DNA from: SZUA-430 sp964483585 | GTDB lineage: Bacteria > Pseudomonadota > Alphaproteobacteria > Micropepsales > Micropepsaceae | Direction of reading: 5' to 3' | DNA: 64,000 nucleotides | NCBI GenBank assembly: GCA_964483585.1 | Contig: CAZABH010000013.1 | Coordinates: 1 to 64,000 of the forward strand | Shown here: in pieces, positions 54,607-63,801 of the stretch | How the letters are laid out: each line of letters starts with the position of its first letter | Numbering within the stretch: the stretch's first letter is position 1 | The notes under the pieces: model-generated | Told to the model about the DNA's origin: nothing | The model's database searches: none | Seen by the model: the letters and a program-made list of their open reading frames with translations, nothing else | Position numbers and translations under genes: made by a program

Positions 54607-55329
54607 CTACTTGAGATCCGCGAGAAATGCACGGATACGCTCGGCGTTCTTGCCCAGGTCCGACTTGCCAACCCGGGACATGGAGCGAATGTCCAGCCTC
54701 GAGCCGCCCGTCTCGTCAGCCACAATCCGGATGACAACGTCGTCTTTGAAGCCGAACCAAAGCGTCGTGTCCGTGGCTTCGATGCGTCCTTCTTCGCGGG
54801 AACTGGCCACGATCTCCCAGCCCTGCGCTTCTGCCGCCGCCAGCGCCTTGTCGAACAGCTCATCGGGCGAGAGCTGGCTTTGATAAGTCGTGATATCGGG
54901 AAAGGCTTTCTGCTGCGCGGCAGGGTCCGTCGTGTAATCAACGCCATTGGGCGCATCGGCCCTCAACGGCGCAATCGCCACAAAAGCTGGAGGACTCGCC
55001 GTATCGGTGGTGATGTCATGGATTGCGGGGACGCGACCCGCTTGCGCCCGCATTGAAATCGGAACCATGGCAGCACCGACAGCCAAAACGGCGCCGACAA
55101 CCACAAGAACCAGCCCTGAACCGGAACGCATGAACGCAGCAATCCCGAGCCAGATCACGGCAAGCAACAAAGTCACCCCTGCCGAAATAGTCCCGTAGAA
55201 CATCAGCGGAAATGTCGACTGAAGTGACAGCCCCGCATATTTGTATAGTGGTCCGGCGCCCCCGATAAGCAGCGCTGTCAGGATCCCGGCGGCCAGAGCA
55301 AGCCTGCTGGCAAGAACAATGTAATTCAT
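54607..55329 (-). CDS. DUF1499 family membrane protein
   Basis: 240 residues. Three membrane helices (about 7-30, 38-62 and 70-90), then a periplasmic DUF1499 domain: ALAAAEAQGWEIVASSREEGRIEATDTTLWFGFKDDVVIRI and SRLDIRSMSRVGKSDLGKNAERIRAF. The family has no known activity. AGGAGG lies 6 bases before ATG 55329; a longer open frame reaching 55641 overlaps the next gene and is not credible. The acyl-CoA synthetase gene ends 11 bases upstream. Confidence 0.9.
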   Translation of the reverse strand: MNYIVLASRLALAAGILTALLIGGAGPLYKYAGLSLQSTFPLMFYGTISAGVTLLLAVIWLGIAAFMRSGSGLVLVVVGAVLAVGAAMVPISMRAQAGRVPAIHDITTDTASPPAFVAIAPLRADAPNGVDYTTDPAAQQKAFPDITTYQSQLSPDELFDKALAAAEAQGWEIVASSREEGRIEATDTTLWFGFKDDVVIRIVADETGGSRLDIRSMSRVGKSDLGKNAERIRAFLADLK

Positions 55330-55340
55330 GGGCTGCCTCC

Positions 55341-56984
55341 TCAGGCCGTTGGAAGTTTGTAGTCCTTGAACTGGTCGCGGAGCGCTGTCTTCTGCATCTT
55401 GCCGGTGGCCGTCAGCGGGATCTCCTTCACGAACTGCACATCGTCGGGCATCCACCACTTGGCGATCTTGCCCTCGAGATATTTCAGAACCGCTTCTCTC
55501 GTCACATCGGCATCGGGCTTCTTGACAACAATCAAGAGCGGACGCTCGTCCCACTTGGGATGCGCAACACCGATCACCGCCGCCTGCGCAACGCCGGGAC
55601 ATCCCACCGCGATGTTCTCGACATCGATCGACGAGATCCACTCGCCACCCGACTTGATGACGTCCTTCGCTCGGTCGGTGATCTGCATGAAGCCGAGGTG
55701 ATCGAGCGTCGCGATATCGCCCGTGTCGAACCAGCCATCCTTGTCGAGGATCGAGCTGGTGCCATAGCGCCCGCCCTCGCCCTTGAAATAGGACTTGGCG
55801 ACAGCGGGCCCCTTCACCATCAGATGACCGAAGGTCTTGCCGTCATGCGGAAGGTCGCGACCCTCGTCATCGGTGATCTTCATCTCGACCGAATACATGG
55901 CCCGTCCCTGCTTCGATTTGACCTTGAGCTGCTCGGCCCAAGGCAGGTCTTCCATCCCGGACTTGAACGAGCCGATGGTGCCGACCGGCGACATTTCTGT
56001 CATGCCCCAGGCATGCATCACCTCGACCTCGTACTTCTTCTCGAAGGTCTCGATCATAGAGGGCGGACAGGCCGACCCGCCGATCATCACCTTCTTCAGA
56101 TAGGGCAGCTTGAGGTTGTTGGCCTCCATATGGGTAAGCAGCATCTGCCAGACGGTCGGCACCGCCGCAGTGATCGTTACTTTTTCACTGTCCAGCAATT
56201 CATAGACCGACACACCATCCAGCTTCGCGCCGGGCATCACCATCTTGGTTCCCGCCATGGGACAAGCGAAGGTGGTAGCCCAGGCATTGGCATGGAACAT
56301 CGGCACGACAGGCATCAGCGTGTCGGTCGACTTCGCACCCACACAGTCGGACGTGTTGACCGCCAGCGCATGCAGCACGTTCGAGCGATGCGAATAGAGT
56401 ACACCCTTCGGGTTGCCGGTTGTGCCTGACGTGTAGCAGAGCCCTGCCGCCGTATTCTCATCGACCCGGACCCAAGCGAAGTCCTCGTCAGCCTCGGCAA
56501 CAAGGTCTTCAAAGGCAACCGCATTCTTCAGAGTGGTTTGGGGCATGTGTGCCCGGTCCGTCATGATGACGAAGGTCTCGACCACATCGATCTGCTTGCC
56601 CAGCTTCTCGAGAATCGGGACGAAGGTCAGGTCGACGAAGATCATCCGGTCTTCGGCATGGTTCACGATATAGGCGATCTGCTCCGGGAACAGGCGCGGG
56701 TTGATCGTATGGCAGACAGCCCCGATCCCCATGATCCCGTACCAGGCCTCCAGGTGCCGGCCCGAGTTCCAGGCCAGCGTGCCGATGCGATCCCCCAGCT
56801 TGATCCCGCGATGGGTCAGGGCCTTGGCAACACGGCGAGACCGCGCATGGATCTGGGCATAGGTCGCGCGCACGATGGGCCCTTCGACTGAACGCGTGAC
56901 GACTTCGCGCTCCCCATGAAAGCGCGCGGCATGGTCAAGGATGCTCGATACGACAAGCGGCCAATCCTGCATCATTCCCAACAT
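55341..56984 (-). CDS. Medium/long-chain acyl-CoA synthetase (AMP-binding)
   Basis: 547 residues. Activates fatty acids to acyl-CoA through acyl-AMP in the cytosol. The motifs YTSGTTGNPKGVLYSH, AWGMTEMSPVG, DKDGWFDTGDIATLDHLGF and GKMQKTALRDQF are complete. NTINPRLFPEQIAYIVNHAEDRM matches the group of medium-chain synthetases close to AlkK and to FadD-like enzymes. GGGAG lies 9 bases before ATG 56984. It heads a three-gene minus-strand run with DUF1499 and the MBL hydrolase. Confidence 0.93.
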   Translation of the reverse strand: MLGMMQDWPLVVSSILDHAARFHGEREVVTRSVEGPIVRATYAQIHARSRRVAKALTHRGIKLGDRIGTLAWNSGRHLEAWYGIMGIGAVCHTINPRLFPEQIAYIVNHAEDRMIFVDLTFVPILEKLGKQIDVVETFVIMTDRAHMPQTTLKNAVAFEDLVAEADEDFAWVRVDENTAAGLCYTSGTTGNPKGVLYSHRSNVLHALAVNTSDCVGAKSTDTLMPVVPMFHANAWATTFACPMAGTKMVMPGAKLDGVSVYELLDSEKVTITAAVPTVWQMLLTHMEANNLKLPYLKKVMIGGSACPPSMIETFEKKYEVEVMHAWGMTEMSPVGTIGSFKSGMEDLPWAEQLKVKSKQGRAMYSVEMKITDDEGRDLPHDGKTFGHLMVKGPAVAKSYFKGEGGRYGTSSILDKDGWFDTGDIATLDHLGFMQITDRAKDVIKSGGEWISSIDVENIAVGCPGVAQAAVIGVAHPKWDERPLLIVVKKPDADVTREAVLKYLEGKIAKWWMPDDVQFVKEIPLTATGKMQKTALRDQFKDYKLPTA

Positions 56985-57238
56985 TGAAGGCGTCTCCCGG
57001 CTGGCAAATGTAAAATGGTTGATGTGTCGCGATCTTAAGGGGCCGGGGCGACGCCCACAACACCAACCGGATCATCGAAACCGCTGAATCGGGCCAAAAC
57101 CCCAACTGTCGACCAAAGCCAGCGAATTGAACTGAACGCCCGGGGGTAACCTTGCCACCAGCTATCCACCAACGAGGGCGCGGCGCGATGTGCGACGAAA
57201 CTTGAAAGCAGCGACCAAGACGTGGACACTGGCCCACC

Positions 57239-58711
57239 ATGAACACCACCATCTCCACCGAAACCATGATCTCGCGCTTCGCAGGCTTGCGCGTATTCTG
57301 CGTGGGCGATGTCATGCTGGATCACTTCGTCTATGGATCCGTCGAGCGCATTTCCCCGGAGGCACCCGTCCCTGTCCTGACGGTAGAGCGTGAAACACGG
57401 ATGCCCGGGGGCGCCGGAAACGTCGCGCGAAATCTTGCTGCACTTGGTGCCAGCACTACGCTTGCCTCGGTCATCGGAGACGACAGCGCGGGCGACACCC
57501 TGGCAAGGCTGATCGCCGACCAGCCAGGGCTCACGCCAGCCCTGCTGAAATCAGCTGGGCGGCCAACGTCCGTGAAAATACGGCACATTGCAGGCGGCCA
57601 GCAGATGCTGCGCACCGACCATGAGACCCGCGCCCCGATCGAAAGCAACATCGAGGAGCAGCTCTGTGCCATGATCGCTGGCGCAGCCGCCAGCGCCGAC
57701 ATCATCATCCTGTCTGACTACGCCAAGGGTGTACTGACCCAACGCGTCATCGCCGCCGCCGCAGCTGCTGCGCGCAAGCACGGGATAAGAGTCATCGCCG
57801 ACCCCAAGAGCAGCGACCTGTCCCGGTATCGTGGCGTCCACCTCCTGACACCGAACGCAAAGGAACTTGCCGCCGCAGCAGGCCTCGCGGTCAACGACGA
57901 CAGCAGCGCAGTAACGGCTGCACAAAGGGCGATGGAGGGGATGGACCTCGAGGCCCTCATTGTCACACGCTCAGAACAGGGAATGACGCTTGTGACCACA
58001 ACAGGCCAGGTCACACATCTGCCTGCCGCGGCGCGCGACGTCTTCGACGTGTCAGGCGCCGGGGACACGGTCATCGCAACCCTGGCCGTCGCCATTGCAG
58101 CCGGTGCTTCGCTGCAGGACGCCGCAAGCCTTGCAAACATCGCCGCCGGCATCGTCGTGGGCAAGGCGGGTACGGCCGTGGTCCGCCCCGACGAGATCGC
58201 CGAAGTCGTGCAAGCAACAGAAATCCGGGGTGCAAGCGCAAAGATCCGGACACAAGCCTCCACCCTCGATCTCGTGCAGACCTGGCGCGCGCGCGGGCTG
58301 AAGATCGGTTTCACCAATGGCTGCTTCGACCTTGTGCACCCGGGACATATTTCAATGCTTGCGCAAGCCCGGGGCCAATGCGACCGCCTCGTGGTCGGGC
58401 TCAACACGGATCGGTCCGTCCGGCGACTGAAGGGTCCAACCCGACCAGTCAACACCGAGGTTGCGCGAGCGATCGTGCTCTCAGCCCTTGAAAGCGTCGA
58501 TGCCGTCACCATGTTCGACGAGGACACACCGATCCAGCTCATCAGGTCGCTGCGCCCGGATGTTCTCGTCAAGGGTGCAGACTACAGCCCAGGGCAAGTC
58601 GTGGGTGCGGACGAGGTTGTTGGCTGGGGCGGCAGGGTTTTCCTCGCCGAACTCACGCCCGGCCAAAGCACAACCGGCATTGTCAGCCGCATGACAGGAG
58701 GCAGCAAATGA
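57239..58711 (+). CDS. hldE: Bifunctional heptose-7-phosphate kinase / heptose-1-phosphate adenylyltransferase
   Basis: 490 residues, full bifunctional length. The N-terminal ribokinase-like domain (VFCVGDVMLDHFVYGSVERISPEAPVPVL, PGGAGNVARNLAALGA, DVSGAGDTVIATLA) makes D-glycero-D-manno-heptose 1,7-bisphosphate. The C-terminal nucleotidyltransferase domain (FTNGCFDLVHPGHISML, GLNTDRSVRRLKGP) makes ADP-heptose. This is inner-core lipopolysaccharide synthesis. The gene overlaps hldD by 4 bases (ATGA). Confidence 0.96.
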   Translation: MNTTISTETMISRFAGLRVFCVGDVMLDHFVYGSVERISPEAPVPVLTVERETRMPGGAGNVARNLAALGASTTLASVIGDDSAGDTLARLIADQPGLTPALLKSAGRPTSVKIRHIAGGQQMLRTDHETRAPIESNIEEQLCAMIAGAAASADIIILSDYAKGVLTQRVIAAAAAAARKHGIRVIADPKSSDLSRYRGVHLLTPNAKELAAAAGLAVNDDSSAVTAAQRAMEGMDLEALIVTRSEQGMTLVTTTGQVTHLPAAARDVFDVSGAGDTVIATLAVAIAAGASLQDAASLANIAAGIVVGKAGTAVVRPDEIAEVVQATEIRGASAKIRTQASTLDLVQTWRARGLKIGFTNGCFDLVHPGHISMLAQARGQCDRLVVGLNTDRSVRRLKGPTRPVNTEVARAIVLSALESVDAVTMFDEDTPIQLIRSLRPDVLVKGADYSPGQVVGADEVVGWGGRVFLAELTPGQSTTGIVSRMTGGSK

Positions 58712-59691
58712 TTCTCGTGACAGGTGGCGCAGGGTTCATTGGATCGAATATCGCAGCACGCCTTTTCACGGACGGCCACGATGTCGCGATCGCAGATCGC
58801 CTCGGCAACGGCGACAAGTGGCGAAACATTGCCAAGATACCGGTAACAGACCTCATCCCCCCCGAACACACACTCGACTGGATCGATCAACACGCCGATG
58901 ATGTGGTTGCGATCGTCCACATGGGCGCCATCTCATCGACGACCGAAACCAACGTCGACCTGATCATCGCCGAAAACGACATTTTTTCACGCACCTTGTG
59001 GGACATCTGCGCAGCCGAGGAAATCCCCTTCATCTATGCATCGTCTGCCGCGGTCTACGGCGACGGCACGCAGGGCTTCGACGATGACGCGACCCCCAAG
59101 GCATTGGCCTCCCTGCGCCCTATGAATCCTTACGGGTGGTCCAAGCTGCTCTTCGACCAATTCGTCGCACGCCAGGTCGCCCGTAGCCAGCCCGAACCTC
59201 CGCAACACGCAGGCCTGCGCTTCTTCAACGTCTACGGACCGAACGAGTACCACAAGGACAGCATGAAAAGCGTCCTTGCGCACATGTACCCGGACGCCAG
59301 CAGCGGCAAGCCAGTCACGTTGTACCGCTCGCACAATCCGGACTATGCCGACGGTGGACAGAAGCGCGACTTCATTTCCGTCAAGGACTGCGCCGATGTC
59401 GTGGCTTGGCTGCTGGATAATCCGAACGTGAACGGACTGTTCAACGTCGGTACTGGCAAGGCACGCAGCTTTGCAGACCTCGCACACGCGTTGTTCGCTA
59501 GCCTGGGACGCGAGCCCGATATTCGCTTCGTCGACACACCCGAAGCCATCCGCGACCGCTACCAGTACTTCACCGAAGCACGCATCGACCGCTTGCGCGC
59601 CGCGGGCTACGAGCGCCCCTTCACCGAGCTCGAAACCGGCGTCGCCGATTATGTGCAGAACCACCTCTCCAGGCCCGACCCATATCTTTGA
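58708..59691 (+). CDS. hldD: ADP-glyceromanno-heptose 6-epimerase
   Basis: 327 residues. An extended short-chain dehydrogenase with the NAD(P)-binding GGAGFIGSNIA, MGAISSTTETN, the catalytic YGWSK and NVYGPNEYHKDSM, SDPxxFxxR-like positions being as expected for HldD. Converts ADP-D-glycero-D-manno-heptose to the L-glycero form used in the lipopolysaccharide inner core. Coupled to hldE. Convergent with mobA. Confidence 0.96.
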   Translation: MILVTGGAGFIGSNIAARLFTDGHDVAIADRLGNGDKWRNIAKIPVTDLIPPEHTLDWIDQHADDVVAIVHMGAISSTTETNVDLIIAENDIFSRTLWDICAAEEIPFIYASSAAVYGDGTQGFDDDATPKALASLRPMNPYGWSKLLFDQFVARQVARSQPEPPQHAGLRFFNVYGPNEYHKDSMKSVLAHMYPDASSGKPVTLYRSHNPDYADGGQKRDFISVKDCADVVAWLLDNPNVNGLFNVGTGKARSFADLAHALFASLGREPDIRFVDTPEAIRDRYQYFTEARIDRLRAAGYERPFTELETGVADYVQNHLSRPDPYL

Positions 59692-59707
59692 CGGTCCTTG
59701 ATCGCTC

Positions 59708-60268
59708 CTAGAAGCTGGCCTCCAGGCGCGCGAGATCATCGGGCGTATTGATGTTCTGGAAAGGCCACGCCTCGGCGAACGGCACAGGCACAACTCCCAG
59801 CCCGGCAAACACATCGCGCACCGGCGGAATACTGTCCCCGGAAAGAATGACCGCGATGGCAGCAGCCACATGACCCGGCAGCACGCAGACCAGCGGCTCC
59901 GGGCCTGCAGGCGAAACCGCATGCGCCCCCGCAGCCTCGCGGGCCAAGCACTCGATCACGACAGGTGGCACCAGAGGCATGTCACACGGCACGAACGCAA
60001 CAGCCTCGCCCTCACCCGCATGCTCCAGCCCCGCAAGAATGCCGGCCAGGGGTCCCTTGCCGGCATGTTCCGCACGCCCGGCAATACAACCGACACCCCA
60101 GCCGTCGTAGCCAGATCCCGGCTGGCACTCGATCAGCACGTCCCGACACAAAAGGCTGAGCGACGCGTGGACATGGCCGACAAGCGGCACGCCCCGCAAC
60201 GTCTGGAGCCCTTTGGGTAATCCTCCAAATCGCGCACTGCGCCCACCTGCCAGGATTACACCGATCAC
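59708..60268 (-). CDS. mobA: Molybdenum cofactor guanylyltransferase
   Basis: 186 residues. Attaches GMP to molybdopterin in the cytosol. The N-terminus VIGVILAGGRSARFGGLPKGLQTLRG carries the nucleotide-binding LAGG motif and Lys; FVPCDMPLVPP holds the metal-binding Asp. The start is GTG 60268 with GGGGAGG 5 bases upstream, so the longer frame to 60319 is not used. FPGL-like positions are normal; the last residues PDDLARLEASF are typical. Confidence 0.92.
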   Translation of the reverse strand: MIGVILAGGRSARFGGLPKGLQTLRGVPLVGHVHASLSLLCRDVLIECQPGSGYDGWGVGCIAGRAEHAGKGPLAGILAGLEHAGEGEAVAFVPCDMPLVPPVVIECLAREAAGAHAVSPAGPEPLVCVLPGHVAAAIAVILSGDSIPPVRDVFAGLGVVPVPFAEAWPFQNINTPDDLARLEASF

Positions 60269-60610
60269 GAAAACCTCCCCGCTGCAGAGCAGTCGACCTG
60301 TCCAGTTTCGGGATCGCATGCAATCCGGGCAACCAATGAGGGCTCAGAATCGCACGCAAAGCACCGTCACCGGACACATTAACCACCCGACGAAAATGCC
60401 CGGCAAATCTGGCAAATCCCTCCTCGGATGCGAGGAATCCATGGAGAGTCCCCAGCCCGAACGTAGCCCCCGTGTAACACCTGCCGGAAATCTCAAGCGC
60501 AACTTCTGCAAAAGGCCACTTTTGGTTGCAAACGGCGTTTAGCAGGCAAGAATCCTGCTTTGGGGACCGGTACAAGACACGCGGCCACGAGGGTTAGTGA
60601 GGGGGACGTC
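60269..60610. other. Divergent intergenic region upstream of the autotransporter gene
   Basis: About 340 bases; none of the open frames looks coding. Small dyads are visible (CCTCG/CGAGG near 60420, GCAGG/CCTGC near 60541) and a G-rich ribosome binding site GAGGGGG lies 6 bases before ATG 60611. Probably the autotransporter promoter and leader. Confidence 0.4.
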
Positions 60611-63600
60611 ATGAACGCGACACGCGCACTGAAAGCAAGGCTGGGCGTCTCTGCCATAGCGCTCTTTGCCGCGCTCCCGCCCTCGGCGCAAGCGCAGGAC
60701 GAGACGCCCAACCTGATCAACTATTTGCAGCAGCGCGGCCAGACACCGAGCATCAATTCGCTGGAAATGACCCACGATTGGGACTCCGACAAGGGAGAGC
60801 CCATACCGATGTTCTCGACGATAACTGCCTCTGGCAGCATTGATTGGGACTCGGACAAGGGCGAACCGGCGCCGATGTTCACCACACCCGCCAACCCGGG
60901 CGAACATTTCAACCTTGTAGATCTTCTTTTGCTGCGCGGTCACGAAGTTACCATCCAGAACATCATTCCGATGATGAACTGGCGCGACAATCTTGGCTCG
61001 CCGGTAGGCCAGATCGACGCGACCAATACACGACCCAGCGTCGGCATGATCAACATGGTCAGGTCCGACACCTCGGCCAGCATGGGGTTCTGTTCGGGAA
61101 CGCTGATCAATGCGCGCTTCTTTCTGACGGCTGCGCACTGCGTTCGCGATGGCGTGACCTCGGCCACGGTCGTGCGCGGCGGGATCAACTTCGCCCCGTC
61201 GACAGGCGGTGTTTTCACCGGCCCCTCGAATAGGCAAGCCGTCAGCATTGTCACCCCTGGCACATATGACCCGTTTGCGTTCTACCTGGGCCAGGACCTC
61301 GCAATCGTTGCGCTTGATCGTCCCGTTTACAACATAACGCCATCGTCCATTTCCACGAGCCAGGTTTTCGGCGAGACGCTGAACATTGCAGGCTACGGAC
61401 GCGCGGGAACAGGATCGGTTCCCAATCAGGTATTCGACGGCAATCGCCGCATCGGCACCAACACGAATGAGGGCCAGTACATCCTCGACGGTTCAGCCAC
61501 AGGCACCGTGATCGCCGCAGATTTCGAGGACCCGCTGAACGTCGCCCTGACAGACACACTCGGGCTTCTCAACAGTGTGACGACGCGTGAAGCCGCAGTG
61601 GCACCCGGCGATTCTGGTGGCCCGATCTTCAACAGCGCCGGTCAGGTACTCGGCGTTGCCTCGGGCGTCATCACGATCGGCGTCAGCAGCTGGGGCTATG
61701 GCTCCATTCCATTCTGGACCAACCTGACCGAAGCCCAATACCAAAGCTTCATCGCAGCCAACAACCCCCTGCGCCTTGCATCAGCAGCAGGTAGCGGCGA
61801 TTGGAGCAACGCAGCCACCTGGACCGGCAGCATCATCCCCGACAACACGTTCGGCGCGGCCGACAACCCCCTTGGCCTGGCCGACTACAGCGCGGGCCAG
61901 CGCTTCTACAATGTCACGATCGGCGGAAGCAGCGCTGTTACGCTTGGTGACGTGCGTGATATCGATCTCTTCGCGATCACAAGCCTTGCCTCGCTGTCGA
62001 TCAATGGCGGCGGCGACCTCGGGTTCTGGGGCGCGTCATCGACCAGCGGCAGCCTGACAGTCAACGGCACGTTGCGGTCGTTCGATGCACTTGGCTTCGG
62101 CGCACTCAGCATCAATGGCGCAAACGGCATGCTGCGCGGCGCCGGAAGCGTATTGGCTCCCGTCAACAACCTGACGGGAACGGTTGCCCCAGGAAACTCA
62201 ATTGGCACGCTGACCGTCGCAAGCTTCACGCAGGGCGTGGCGGGTCTCCTCGACATCGAGATGACCGCGGGCAGCAGTGACGTGCTGGCCGTGACGGGGA
62301 ACGCACAGCTGGCCGGCACGGTACGCTTCACGCAGTTTGGCGCGGCCCCCACGCTTGGCCAGACCAGCACCTTCCTGACGACAGGCGGGACGGTGTCCGG
62401 ACGCTTCAGCGCCTTCCAGGACCTCATTCCGGGCGCGTTGTTCCCCGTACTGACCTACGGCAACAACTTCGTCAGCGTCACCATCGCCAATTTCTGCTCT
62501 TTCGCGTCAGGCCCCGTCGAGACCGAGGTCTGCGCAACCCTCGACAGCAGCGCCGTCCAGTCCGACCCCGACATGGCCTCCGCCATCAGCGGCCTGCAGC
62601 TGCTCGACTCCGCCCAGCTCTCCCAGGCCCTCGAGGCCCTGAGCCCCACCCGCGCCAACGCGCAGGCCACCATCGCATTCACATCCGGTGACCTTCTGCG
62701 CAGCCAGCTCTCCCAGCGCGTGGGCACCGTGCTGGGTGGCGCAAGCCCTGGAGGCGTCGCCCAGATGGACCTCGCCCGCACCCAGCTTGCCTCGGCAGCG
62801 CCCTCCGCCGAAGCCCTCGCCTCAGCCGCAGCCGCGGCCTTGGCAGCCAGCACCGCGGGAACATCCGACATCGTGCTCGAGAACGGCTACGGTGTCTTCT
62901 TCGCCGGTGACTTTGCGATCTCCGAAACCGACCAGGCCGGCGGCATCGGCACCGACAAGGGCGACACGGCAGCCCTCACGATCGGCCTCGACCACAGCGA
63001 CGGACAGGGTCTGGTCGCCGGCGTCGCGGCAAGCTACCTCCAGTCACAGGTCGCACAGGATTACGGCCTGGGCGGTCACACCTCCAGTGATGGCATCGCC
63101 CTGTCGGCCTTCGCCAGCATGGACCGCGGTGCGCTGTCGGCCGAAGCCTATGCCTCCGGCGCCTGGCACAGCTTCGAGACCGAGCGCACCTTGCTGCTGG
63201 CCCCCTTCATCAAGGGCATTGCCAGCGGCGAGACCGACGCCTCTCAGATCCAGGCCGGCGCATCCGTGGCCTACGACCTCCTGCGCGGCGAGCGGCTCAG
63301 CCTCGGCGCGGTGGGCGGCCTGCATTACGTGAATGTCGACATCGATGCCTACACCGAGACCGGTGTTGGCGCCTTGGGTGCTGCCGTATCGGCCCGCAGT
63401 GCGGATTCACTGCGCAGCCAGCTGGGCGGTGAACTGGCCCTGCACCTCGACCCCACCACGGCCCTCGTGGTTCCGATGCTGCGCGTGGTCTGGAACCACG
63501 AGTTCATGGATGACCCACTGGCCGTCACATCGGCCTTTGCCGGCGCACCGGGCGTCACCTTCCAGGCCCCGGGGCCGGACCTTGGCACAGACTGGGCCAC

Positions 63601-63727
63601 CGTCGGCTTCGGTGTCTCGGGCCGCGTCAGCGCAGACACGAACTTCTACCTGCGCGTCCAGAAAGACATCGGCCGCGACGGTGCAGAGCGCCACGAAGTC
63701 TCCGCAGCCGCACGCTTCGGCTTCTGA
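60611..63727 (+). CDS. Autotransporter with trypsin-like serine protease passenger
   Basis: 1038 residues. A signal peptide ends at about residue 28 (LPPSAQAQ). Residues 30-125 hold two copies of NL-x-x-x-L-x-x-RG and of DWDSDKGEPxPMF (56-68 and 78-90). The protease domain shows FLTAAHCV (His about 176), LGQDLAIVALD and APGDSGGPIF (Ser about 335). A beta-helix-like spacer follows (SGSLTVNGTLRSFD), then a C-terminal barrel from about residue 770 ending RFGF with the terminal Phe. Likely secreted protease, surface-displayed or released. The frame starts at 60560; ATG 60611 has GAGGGGG upstream. Confidence 0.9.
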   Translation: MNATRALKARLGVSAIALFAALPPSAQAQDETPNLINYLQQRGQTPSINSLEMTHDWDSDKGEPIPMFSTITASGSIDWDSDKGEPAPMFTTPANPGEHFNLVDLLLLRGHEVTIQNIIPMMNWRDNLGSPVGQIDATNTRPSVGMINMVRSDTSASMGFCSGTLINARFFLTAAHCVRDGVTSATVVRGGINFAPSTGGVFTGPSNRQAVSIVTPGTYDPFAFYLGQDLAIVALDRPVYNITPSSISTSQVFGETLNIAGYGRAGTGSVPNQVFDGNRRIGTNTNEGQYILDGSATGTVIAADFEDPLNVALTDTLGLLNSVTTREAAVAPGDSGGPIFNSAGQVLGVASGVITIGVSSWGYGSIPFWTNLTEAQYQSFIAANNPLRLASAAGSGDWSNAATWTGSIIPDNTFGAADNPLGLADYSAGQRFYNVTIGGSSAVTLGDVRDIDLFAITSLASLSINGGGDLGFWGASSTSGSLTVNGTLRSFDALGFGALSINGANGMLRGAGSVLAPVNNLTGTVAPGNSIGTLTVASFTQGVAGLLDIEMTAGSSDVLAVTGNAQLAGTVRFTQFGAAPTLGQTSTFLTTGGTVSGRFSAFQDLIPGALFPVLTYGNNFVSVTIANFCSFASGPVETEVCATLDSSAVQSDPDMASAISGLQLLDSAQLSQALEALSPTRANAQATIAFTSGDLLRSQLSQRVGTVLGGASPGGVAQMDLARTQLASAAPSAEALASAAAAALAASTAGTSDIVLENGYGVFFAGDFAISETDQAGGIGTDKGDTAALTIGLDHSDGQGLVAGVAASYLQSQVAQDYGLGGHTSSDGIALSAFASMDRGALSAEAYASGAWHSFETERTLLLAPFIKGIASGETDASQIQAGASVAYDLLRGERLSLGAVGGLHYVNVDIDAYTETGVGALGAAVSARSADSLRSQLGGELALHLDPTTALVVPMLRVVWNHEFMDDPLAVTSAFAGAPGVTFQAPGPDLGTDWATVGFGVSGRVSADTNFYLRVQKDIGRDGAERHEVSAAARFGF

Positions 63728-63753
63728 TAGACTGACACCACAAAATCACAGGG

Positions 63754-63775
63754 GCCGGCAGGATCACCTGCCGGC
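63754..63775 (+). terminator. GC-rich hairpin downstream of the autotransporter gene
   Basis: A perfect 9-bp stem (GCCGGCAGG/CCTGCCGGC) with a 4-base loop, 26 bases after the stop. It has no clear T run, so it may end transcription only weakly; it lies between convergent genes and may serve both. Confidence 0.6.
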
Positions 63776-63801
63776 GCTTGGTATGTGAACGCCCGGCAGG
63801 C

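Noticed and set aside
53602..55056. Long plus-strand frame (484 codons) opposite the MBL and DUF1499 genes
   Set aside because: Overlaps two well-supported genes and the repeat; composition is Arg/His-rich without recognisable motifs.
60213..60575. Short frames between mobA and the autotransporter gene
   Set aside because: Composition is not protein-like, and the region lies where a promoter is expected.
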